Below, piece after piece: positions 1-4,881 of a stretch of DNA of 5,021 nt. The DNA lies in the NCBI GenBank assembly GCA_020201445.1, contig JAIVGU010000248.1, positions 1-5,021 of the forward strand. Reading direction: 5' to 3'. The notes under the pieces are model-generated. The model ran no database searches. It was given only the letters and a program-made list of their open reading frames with translations, and was not told the origin of the DNA. The position numbers and the translations under genes were made by a program. Numbering within the stretch: position 1 is the stretch's first letter; each line of letters starts with the position of its first letter. This DNA comes from Halobacteriales archaeon (GTDB lineage: Archaea; Thermoplasmatota; E2; JACPAO01; JAHFTW01).

Positions 1-1331
1 TCCTCAACGTCCGCAAGCAGAGCGAGCAGGCGCAGGCCAGCTTCGACGACAAGTTCTACCGCCTCATCGCGGCCCTCTACCAGATTGGCCTGCCGTCGGA
101 GCGCTACGACCGCATCAGCGACTTCACCAAGAACATCGCCATCGTCCCGACCTGCGCCCAAAGCGGCGAGGGCATCCCGGACCTTCTCGCGATGCTGGTC
201 GGCCTGGCGCAGAAGTTCCTCGAGCAGCGCCTGGAGACCGACGAGGAGCTGCCCGGCGAGGGCACGGTCCTGGAGGTCAAGCAGGACAAGGGCCTCGGCA
301 CCGTCCTCGACGTCATCCTCTACGCCGGCAAAATCCGCAAGTCCGACGTCATCCTGCTCGGCACCAAGAACGCGCCGCTGCAGTCCAAGGTCAAGGGCCT
401 CCTCAAGCCAGCGCCCAACGACGAGATGCGCGACGCCCGCAAGGCGTTCACCCCGCAGGACGAGGTGGTGGCCGCCGCCGGCATCAAGCTGCTCATCCCC
501 GACGCCGAGGGCGTGGTGGCGGGGGCGCCGCTGCGCGTCCTGCGCGCCGAAAACCACGACGCCGCCTACGAGGCCGTCGAGGCCGCCAGCAAGCCGCAGG
601 TCGACCTCTCCGACGCGGGCGTCTTCGTCAAGGCCGACACCATCGGCGGCCTCGAGGCGCTCGCCAACCTCCTCAAGGACCGCAGCATCCCCATCCGCAA
701 CGCCGAGGTAGGCGACATCAGCCGCCGCGATGTCGTCGAGGCGTCGAGCATGACCGACCCGCTCTACCGCATCGTCCTCGGCTTCAGCGTCAGGGCGCTG
801 CCCGACGTGGAGAGCGAGGCCACTGCGCGCGACCTGCCGGTGTTCACGGACCAGGTCATCTACAACCTGCTCGACCGCTACGACGCCTGGCTCGCCGAAG
901 CCAAGCGCAAGCTCGAGGCGCAGAACCGCACCGAGCACATCCACCCCGCCAAAATCAAGTTCCTCTCCGGCCACAGCTTCCGCATGCGCGACCCCGCCGT
1001 CTTCGGCATCCGCGTCCTCGCCGGCACCATCCGCAACGGCCGCGTCCTGCTGCGCGCCGACGGCAAGGCCATCGGCCGCATCCGCTCCATCCAGAAGGAC
1101 AAGAAGGCGGTCGAGGAGGCCAAGCTCGGCGACGAGGTCGCCATCTCCGTGCCCGGCCCCACCATCGGGAGGCAGCTCCACGAGGAGGACATCCTCTACA
1201 TGGACATCCCCGAGACCGACGCCAAGTGGCTGCTGACCGAGGGCCAGAAACAGGTGACGCCGGAGGAGAAGGATGTCCTGCTGGAGTTCTTGAAGGTGCG
1301 GCGCAAGGAAGACAAGTTTTGGGGGATGTGA
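1..1331 (+). CDS. infB: Archaeal translation initiation factor aIF5B (IF2/eIF5B family), C-terminal part, 5'-truncated by window edge
   Basis: Translation GTPase that promotes joining of the large ribosomal subunit and positioning of initiator tRNA in archaea. Reading is in frame from base 3 to TGA at 1329-1331, giving 442 residues; the G1-G4 GTPase motifs lie outside the window. The fragment opens in the last part of the G domain, in a helical stretch typical of aIF5B, and a G5-like loop (CAQSGEGIPDLL, about residues 51-62) has Cys where Ser is usual. Domain II follows (GTVLEVKQDKGLGTVLDVIL, from about residue 83), then domain III with the signature GVFVKADTIGGLEAL (about residues 206-220), and domain IV, a beta-barrel (HPAKIKFLSGHSFRMRDPAV onward, about residue 315 to the end). 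These are features of the archaeal/eukaryotic type, which is about 600 residues long in full; bacterial IF2 differs. The SET gene downstream overlaps its stop by 4 bases. The identification is by recognition of conserved segments; the family call is very secure. Confidence 0.96.
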   Translation, partial: LNVRKQSEQAQASFDDKFYRLIAALYQIGLPSERYDRISDFTKNIAIVPTCAQSGEGIPDLLAMLVGLAQKFLEQRLETDEELPGEGTVLEVKQDKGLGTVLDVILYAGKIRKSDVILLGTKNAPLQSKVKGLLKPAPNDEMRDARKAFTPQDEVVAAAGIKLLIPDAEGVVAGAPLRVLRAENHDAAYEAVEAASKPQVDLSDAGVFVKADTIGGLEALANLLKDRSIPIRNAEVGDISRRDVVEASSMTDPLYRIVLGFSVRALPDVESEATARDLPVFTDQVIYNLLDRYDAWLAEAKRKLEAQNRTEHIHPAKIKFLSGHSFRMRDPAVFGIRVLAGTIRNGRVLLRADGKAIGRIRSIQKDKKAVEEAKLGDEVAISVPGPTIGRQLHEEDILYMDIPETDAKWLLTEGQKQVTPEEKDVLLEFLKVRRKEDKFWGM

Positions 1332-1933
1332 CCCCCCACCGCGCGACCGAACCCCTTTTGGCCGAAGCCGGGTCGCCCCGCCCGTTGGCCCGCGAACCTC
1401 TGCCGCCGCCGCAGGATTGGGAGTACGTCGAGGTGCGCCGCAGCGGCGTGCATGGCCGTGGCCTGTTCGCGGCGCGCGACCTGCCGAAGGGAACCTACGT
1501 GATGGAGTATCGCGGCGAGAAGGTGCCGAAGCGGGAGGGCACCCGCCGCACCGATGCGCAGTGGGCGAAGGGGCGGGTCTACACGTTCGAGTTGAGCCGG
1601 CGCTTCGACATCGACGGCTCGCCTGCGTCCAACGTCGCCCGCTTGGCGAACTTCAGTTGCGACCCGAACTGCGAGTCGCAGAACGAGCGCGGCCGCAAGG
1701 TGTGGATTGTCGCCATGCGCGGCATCCGCAAGGGTGAGGAAATCACCTACGACTACAACTTCAGTTTCGTCGACCCGCCGCCGGTGTGCAAGTGCGGCTC
1801 CAAGAAGTGCCGGGGCTACATCGTGGGCGAGGCGCACGTCCCGGAGCTGGTGGCGTGGCTGAAGGAGAACGGCAAGGCGAAGGAGGCGAAGCGGGTGGAA
1901 CGGCTCGCCGCCAAGCCCTCTGCCAAACAATGA
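1328..1933 (+). CDS. SET-domain protein-lysine N-methyltransferase with post-SET zinc motif
   Basis: Predicted cytosolic SAM-dependent enzyme that methylates lysine side chains; substrate unknown. With the GTG start at 1328 it has 201 residues. A proline-rich lead (1-31) is followed by the SET core: SGVHGRGLFAARDLPKG (39-55, SAM-binding), VYTFELSRRFDIDG (84-97), ARLANFSCDPNCESQ (104-118, the pseudoknot motif) and GEEITYDYNF (136-145). The post-SET motif CxCx4C is complete (Cys154, Cys156, Cys161) and, with Cys111 of the NxSC motif, could bind one zinc as in eukaryotic SET enzymes. A basic tail follows (residues 163-201). The His of the usual NHSC is Phe109 here. Start choice: GTG 1328 overlaps the aIF5B stop (GTGA) and lies just before the conserved core; the frame stays open upstream to 1226, but that stretch lies inside aIF5B and reads as low-complexity shadow sequence, and the first in-frame ATG is inside the SET core. 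Only a weak G-run (1320-1325) precedes the start. It resembles bacterial stand-alone SET proteins as much as known archaeal ones, so transfer is possible. Confidence 0.92.
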   Translation: MTPHRATEPLLAEAGSPRPLAREPLPPPQDWEYVEVRRSGVHGRGLFAARDLPKGTYVMEYRGEKVPKREGTRRTDAQWAKGRVYTFELSRRFDIDGSPASNVARLANFSCDPNCESQNERGRKVWIVAMRGIRKGEEITYDYNFSFVDPPPVCKCGSKKCRGYIVGEAHVPELVAWLKENGKAKEAKRVERLAAKPSAKQ

Positions 1934-1939
1934 ACTCAC

Positions 1940-1966
1940 TGAGCCCACTGAAGTTCAGTGGGCTCA
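1940..1966. terminator. Perfect 13-bp-arm palindrome between convergent genes, probable bidirectional terminator
   Basis: The arms TGAGCCCACTGAA (1940-1952) and TTCAGTGGGCTCA (1954-1966) are exact reverse complements around a single G at 1953. Folded as RNA this gives at least a 12-bp stem with an AGT or ACT loop on either strand. It starts 6 bases after the SET stop codon and its right arm contains the stop codon (TGA, 1966-1964) of the minus-strand phosphatase gene. Its place in a 30-base gap between convergent genes suits a shared terminator or mRNA 3'-end stabiliser. No long T-run follows on the + strand; on the - strand a short TTGTTT follows (about 1931-1926), within the SET coding end. 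Termination function is inferred; the palindrome itself is certain. Confidence 0.6.
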
Positions 1967-2596
1967 CTGTTCCGTCGGAGAGAGAATCGTCTCGACCAGT
2001 TCGAGCAGGCTGCGCGGCTCGGGGACGACCTTGCGCGCATGCTTCGCCACCTCGGGCGGCGCGAAGCAGGCCACCGAGGCTCCGACGGCTTGGAAGACGG
2101 GCACGTCGTTGACGCCGTTGCCGATGTGGCCCACGTCGCGCTCGGCGATACCCCACTCTGCCAGCCGGCCGCGCAGGTTGGCCAGCTTGTCGAGGCGCGC
2201 GTCGATGGCCACTTGGCGGCCGTCCTTGATGGTGACGGGGCTGCAGATGGCGTCGGTGAGCCCCCAGCGGCCCAGGAAGTCGGTGACGGTGCTGGGCTGG
2301 TCGGTCAGCAGGCAGGTCCGCACGCCCGCCTCCTTGAGCCGCCGCACGCCGTCGGCGATGCCGGGGAGCCAGGCGGCCTTGCGCAGCGCGCGGTGCAGGT
2401 CGGCGGGGGAGAGCTTGCGGACCTCCTCCCACTGCTCCCAGAAGCACTCCTCCAGCGTCACCTCGCCCGCGAAGTAGCGCGCGTCCGATTCCTCGGCGAG
2501 GCGGGCCTGGCCGTTCTCGCGCAGGACGACGGCGAACGCGGTGTCGTGCGGCAGCAGGGTGCCGTCGAGGTCGAGGGTGACGAGCCGCAGCGGCAT
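1964..2596 (-). CDS. HAD-superfamily phosphatase, phosphoserine phosphatase-like (HAD-IB type)
   Basis: Predicted Mg2+-dependent phosphohydrolase of 210 residues; substrate unknown. HAD motif I is LDLDGTLL (8-15), with Asp9 as the expected nucleophile and Asp11 as the acid/base. A helical C1-type cap (about 16-80, with YFAGEVTLEECFWEQW at 41-56) resembles that of phosphoserine phosphatases (SerB). Motif II is CLLTDQPS (95-102), with Thr98. Motif III is probably Lys137. Motif IV reads HIGNGVNDVPVFQAVG (157-172): the usual GDGxND has Asn160 in place of the first metal-binding Asp, while Asp164 is kept. The ATG at 2596 lies one base after the trm5 stop, and GGTG (2604-2601) sits four bases before it as a short Shine-Dalgarno, so it is the second gene of a trm5 operon. 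The stop codon falls inside the palindromic terminator. Phosphoserine phosphatase is possible but not shown; tight linkage to a tRNA methyltransferase may mean another substrate. Confidence 0.88.
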   Translation of the reverse strand: MPLRLVTLDLDGTLLPHDTAFAVVLRENGQARLAEESDARYFAGEVTLEECFWEQWEEVRKLSPADLHRALRKAAWLPGIADGVRRLKEAGVRTCLLTDQPSTVTDFLGRWGLTDAICSPVTIKDGRQVAIDARLDKLANLRGRLAEWGIAERDVGHIGNGVNDVPVFQAVGASVACFAPPEVAKHARKVVPEPRSLLELVETILSPTEQ

Positions 2597-2597
2597 C

Positions 2598-3590
2598 TCA
2601 CACCCGCAGGTCGATGGCGAAGTGCGCCTCGGTGGGCGAGTAGTTGCGCACGGTGCGGATGGAGACCGCGTGGACGGGTCGGCCCAGCTTCGCCATCTCC
2701 CGCTTGAGCGCCTGCTCCCGCTTGTCCACCGCGTCGACGGCGAGGATTTCGTGGTGGTGCAGGGTACCGCCCGGCTTGACGAGCCGGCACGCCACGTCGA
2801 GGAACTTGTGCGCGCCGTGCGGGAGGTTCATGAAGATGCGGTCGGCGGGGGCGAGCGCCTTGGCCACCTCGCGCGCGTCGCCCTCGTGCAGCGCCACGCG
2901 GTCCGCCACGCCGCACGCCTCCACGTTGCGCCGCGCCAGCGCCACCGCGTCGGGGTTGAGGTCCACCGAGTCGACCTGCGCCCCCTTGAGGGCGGCCTGC
3001 ACGCCGAAGGGGGCCACGCCGCCGAACAGGTCCACGACGTGCTCTCCCGGCCGCACCATCGCCGCGACCCGGGCGCGCTCGGCGGCCAGGCGGGGGCTGA
3101 AGTAGGCCTTGGAGAGGTCGACCCAGAGCCGCACGCCGTTCTCGCTCACCTGCGTCAGGGGGTCGCCCGCGCCGGCGATGCGCTCCAGGTCGCGCACCCG
3201 GAACTCGTCCTTGACGCCGCGGTCGTGGAAGACGGCGCGGGCGCCGTGGAACTCCAGCAGGGCGCGGCCGAGGGTGGCGCGGTGGGCCCACTGCGAGGGC
3301 GGCACCTTGACGACCACGATGTCGCCGAGGGCCTCGAACGCGCGGGGGGCGCCGTCGCGCACCTCGGGCGGCAGCAGGTCCAGGTAGGAGGAGGGGCGCA
3401 CCTGCCGCGCCTCGAACTCGAAGGGCACCGTCGGGAGGCGGGTGCCGCAGGACTCCAGCACCGGGAACACCACGTCGTCGCCGGCGCGCGCCACCGCGAG
3501 GTCGATGCGCAGGGCGTCCAGCTCCAGCAGCCGGCGCCGGGTCGCCTCCGCCTCCGAGCGGGGGACGCGGACGCCGGGGGACTGGACCAT
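2598..3590 (-). CDS. trm5: tRNA (guanine37-N1)-methyltransferase, archaeal Trm5 family
   Basis: Transfers a methyl group from SAM to N1 of G37 next to the tRNA anticodon, preventing +1 frameshifting; the product m1G37 is also the first intermediate of archaeal wyosine synthesis. From ATG 3590 the protein is 330 residues, a normal length for the family. Order: N-terminal tRNA-recognition domain (VRVPRSEAEATRRRLLE from residue 7), middle domain with LGDIVVVKVP (88-97) and GVKDEFRVR (125-133; Arg131 probably matches a catalytic Arg of Methanocaldococcus Trm5), the family signature YFSPRLAAER (163-172; Arg167, Glu171 and Arg172 fit the known active-site residues), SAM motif I DLFGGVAPFG (187-196; Ala193 where Gly is common), SVDLNPDA (208-215), GDAREVAK (237-244) and catalytic MNLPHGAHKFLD (254-265). 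The C-terminal VRNYSPTEAHFAIDL is typical. The frame extends to a TTG at 3638, but the conserved N-terminus begins right after ATG 3590. No Shine-Dalgarno is visible, so the mRNA may be leaderless. It heads an operon with the phosphatase gene. Confidence 0.95.
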   Translation of the reverse strand: MVQSPGVRVPRSEAEATRRRLLELDALRIDLAVARAGDDVVFPVLESCGTRLPTVPFEFEARQVRPSSYLDLLPPEVRDGAPRAFEALGDIVVVKVPPSQWAHRATLGRALLEFHGARAVFHDRGVKDEFRVRDLERIAGAGDPLTQVSENGVRLWVDLSKAYFSPRLAAERARVAAMVRPGEHVVDLFGGVAPFGVQAALKGAQVDSVDLNPDAVALARRNVEACGVADRVALHEGDAREVAKALAPADRIFMNLPHGAHKFLDVACRLVKPGGTLHHHEILAVDAVDKREQALKREMAKLGRPVHAVSIRTVRNYSPTEAHFAIDLRV

Positions 3591-3612
3591 GGGCGTCGCA
3601 GGGCCCTGGGGG

Positions 3613-3620
3613 AGAAAAGG
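3613..3620 (-). promoter_or_regulatory. Possible weak TATA-like box for trm5
   Basis: On the minus strand the sequence reads CCTTTTCT, T-rich in a GC-rich setting and centred about 26.5 bases upstream of the ATG at 3590. That is the spacing expected of an archaeal TATA box for a leaderless transcript, and trm5 has no visible Shine-Dalgarno. It is a poor match to a TATA consensus, so the AT-rich island at 3651-3690 could instead hold the main promoter, giving a transcript with a leader. Confidence 0.25.
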
Positions 3621-3650
3621 CGGGTGGCCTCGTCCCAACTGTGCCCCAAG

Positions 3651-3686
3651 AGCTTTTGCGATTTCACAAAAACAACAGGAAAAGCT
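3651..3686. promoter_or_regulatory. AT-rich island with 7-bp inverted repeat in the trm5/dphB divergent region
   Basis: Bases 3651-3690 contain 15 G or C in 40, in a region otherwise very GC-rich. The island is bounded by an exact inverted repeat, AGCTTTT (3651-3657) and AAAAGCT (3680-3686), with 22 bases between, which places the two half-site centres about 29 bases apart. It lies 61-96 bases upstream of the trm5 ATG and about 180 bases upstream of the dphB start. A promoter or operator for trm5 or for an unseen transcript is the most natural reading; no regulator can be named. Confidence 0.4.
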
Positions 3687-3714
3687 ATCGAGGTGCGGCG
3701 GCCGTGCCGGGTGC

Positions 3715-3810
3715 CGGACGGGCCCGGGGCGGCAACGCCCACTCCGCCGGCGGGGTCCTGCCCACCAAAGGAGTCCCGTCCGTCCGCAGGACGTTCACAG
3801 CCCCCGCCGG
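3715..3810 (+). other. GC-rich block with several complementary segments, possible structured RNA
   Basis: Four pairings can be drawn on the + strand: CGGACGGG (3715-3722) with CCCGTCCG (3775-3782); a 5-bp hairpin GGGCG/CGCCC capped by a GCAA (GNRA) tetraloop (3727-3740); CCGGCGGGG (3747-3755) with CCCCGCCGG (3802-3810); and GTCCTG (3755-3760) with CAGGAC (3787-3792). The first long helix crosses the last two, so they are alternatives or a pseudoknot. In DNA this GC-rich, one or two 8-9 bp pairings in 100 bases are expected by chance, so this is only suggestive. No reading frame here looks coding, and it does not fold as a tRNA. Confidence 0.2.
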
Positions 3811-3837
3811 TTTCCTTCCTGGAAGCTGTTTCTGCCC

Positions 3838-3845
3838 TTCAAATA
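3838..3845 (+). promoter_or_regulatory. dphB: TATA-like box for dphB (leaderless start)
   Basis: TTCAAATA is the most AT-rich octamer near the gene and is centred about 26.5 bases before the GTG at 3868, the distance at which an archaeal TATA box places transcription start on the initiation codon. No Shine-Dalgarno precedes the GTG, which agrees with a leaderless mRNA. An 11-bp palindrome CTTCC-T-GGAAG lies just upstream (3815-3825) and could be an operator half or chance. Confidence 0.45.
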
Positions 3846-3867
3846 CCCCCGCCCAACTGTCCGCCCC

Positions 3868-4632
3868 GTGGTGCTGCATCTGGTGGGGTTGGGGCTGCAT
3901 GATGTCCGCGACGTCTCCGTGAAGGGCCTGGAGCGCATCCGCTCCGCCAGCGCCGTCTACGCCGAGTTCTACACCGCCATCCTGACCGGCACCTCGCACA
4001 AGGAGCTGGAGGAGTTCCTCGGCCGCCCCGTGCAGGTCCTGGACCGGCTCGGCGTCGAGGCGGGGGGCAAGGACCTCGTCGCGGAGGCGCGCAGCAAGGA
4101 TGTCTGCCTCCTCACGGCCGGCGACCCCCTGACCGCCACCACCCACACCGACCTGCTGGTGCGTGCCCACGCCGCCGGGGTGGCGGTCCGCATCGTCCAC
4201 GGCAGCAGCATCTACACCGCCGCGCCCGGCCTGCTGGGGCTGCAGCACTACAAGTTCGGCCGCACGACGACCCTGGTGCGCCCCGAGCCCAACTGGTCCC
4301 CCACCAGCCCGTTCGACGCCATCGCCGAGAACCACGCCCGCGGCCTGCACACCCTTGTCCTCCTCGACATCAAGGCGGACGAGGGCTACTTCATGCGCGC
4401 CCCCGAGGGGCTGCGGCTCCTGCTGGACCTCGCGCAGCGCACCGGCAACGCCTGGTTCACCGGCGACACCCCTGTTGGCGTGGTGGCGCGCGCCGGGGCC
4501 GACAACGGCATCCACCGCAGCGGGACGGTCGCCCAGCTTGCGCAGCAGGACTTCGGGCCGCCGCTCCACTGCATCGTCGTCCCCGGTCCGCTCCAGGTCG
4601 TGGAGCAAGAGGCGTGGGACCTGCTTGGGTAA
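3868..4632 (+). CDS. dphB: Diphthine synthase (diphthamide biosynthesis methyltransferase DphB)
   Basis: SAM-dependent methyltransferase that trimethylates the amino group of the modified histidine on translation elongation factor 2, making diphthine on the way to diphthamide. From GTG 3868 it has 254 residues, the usual family length. The N-terminus VVLHLVGLGLHDVRDVSVKG lines up with the family start (M-x-L-x-x-x-GLGL-x-D). AEFYTAIL (32-39), CLLTAGDPLTATTHTDLLVR (80-99), SSIYTAAPGLLGLQHYKFG (113-131), PNWSPTSPFD (141-150) and GLHTLVLLDIKA (159-170) are characteristic blocks, and the C-terminal part keeps VARAGADN and the segment CIVVPGPLQVVEQE. The family belongs to the tetrapyrrole-methylase fold. 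The frame is open far upstream, but conservation begins at 3868; GTG 3871 is the alternative, one residue shorter. The gene is divergent from trm5 and convergent with the small minus-strand gene at 4654. No other diphthamide gene is in view. Confidence 0.96.
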   Translation: MVLHLVGLGLHDVRDVSVKGLERIRSASAVYAEFYTAILTGTSHKELEEFLGRPVQVLDRLGVEAGGKDLVAEARSKDVCLLTAGDPLTATTHTDLLVRAHAAGVAVRIVHGSSIYTAAPGLLGLQHYKFGRTTTLVRPEPNWSPTSPFDAIAENHARGLHTLVLLDIKADEGYFMRAPEGLRLLLDLAQRTGNAWFTGDTPVGVVARAGADNGIHRSGTVAQLAQQDFGPPLHCIVVPGPLQVVEQEAWDLLG

Positions 4633-4653
4633 GCTGGCGCGAGCTGCCGGCCG

Positions 4654-4881
4654 CTAGGTTGAAGCGGTGGAGGCCTCGCCCCATCCAAGGAACCAGATGG
4701 CCCCGAGGACAATCAGGCCAGCGGAGACGAGGTCGTCCAGGGGCTGGCCTGCAGCTGCGGGGTTGCCTTTGGCAACAAGGGCGCGCATCCGGCCTTGCTC
4801 GGCGGGCCGCAGCGGGTCGCCCTCCCGCGCTCGGACCAGCAGCCGGCTGAGCTCCACCTGCTCCTGGAGATCCAGAATCAT
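4654..4881 (-). CDS. Small protein with one C-terminal membrane segment, function unknown
   Basis: I do not recognise this 75-residue protein. It starts at ATG 4881, four-base overlapped (ATGA) with the preceding minus-strand gene, and has a GGTG Shine-Dalgarno at 4890-4887 with a 5-base spacer; it ends at TAG 4656-4654. Residues 1-46 are charged and probably helical (QVELSRLLVRAREGDPLRPA, AEQGRMRALVAKGNP). Residues 51-67 (LVSAGLIVLGAIWFLGW) form one hydrophobic span followed by only eight residues, a tail-anchored layout with the N-terminus probably cytosolic. Codon use (mostly G/C third positions), start signal and overlap all support a real gene. It converges on dphB across a 21-base gap. 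A membrane anchor or partner for the upstream product is a guess from the overlap. Confidence 0.75.
   Translation of the reverse strand: MILDLQEQVELSRLLVRAREGDPLRPAEQGRMRALVAKGNPAAAGQPLDDLVSAGLIVLGAIWFLGWGEASTAST

Noticed and set aside
1226..1327. Longer N-terminus for the SET protein from GTG 1226
   Set aside because: The extra 34 residues lie in the aIF5B coding frame overlap, are Gly/Ala-rich and show no conservation; the GTG at 1328 with a 4-base overlap is a better start.
1196..1948. 250-codon open frame on the minus strand opposite the SET gene
   Set aside because: It is antisense to two well-supported genes (aIF5B end and SET). Long open antisense frames are expected in GC-rich DNA, and its product is Arg/Leu/Ala-rich with no recognisable motif.
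3591..3638. Longer N-terminus for Trm5 from TTG 3638
   Set aside because: TTG is a poor start and the 16 extra residues precede the conserved family N-terminus, which begins right after ATG 3590.
3785..3810. GGACGTTCACAGCC resembling a tRNA T-arm
   Set aside because: The five bases on either side of TTCACAG do not pair, and no acceptor, D or anticodon arms can be drawn around it.
3442..3867. N-terminal extension of DphB from the open frame upstream
   Set aside because: The frame is antisense to trm5 and then intergenic; family conservation starts exactly at 3868.
2541..3902. 453-codon open frame on the plus strand opposite trm5
   Set aside because: It lies antisense to the complete trm5 gene and runs through the intergenic region; the product is His/Val/Arg-rich low-complexity sequence with no domain.
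3685..4608. 307-codon open frame on the minus strand opposite dphB
   Set aside because: Antisense shadow of a fully conserved diphthine synthase; no family resemblance.
4633..4651. Six-base-pair hairpin (GCTGGC/GCCGGC with one G-U pair) after the dphB stop as terminator
   Set aside because: The stem is short, contains a wobble, works on one strand only and has no T-run; such stems are common by chance in GC-rich DNA.
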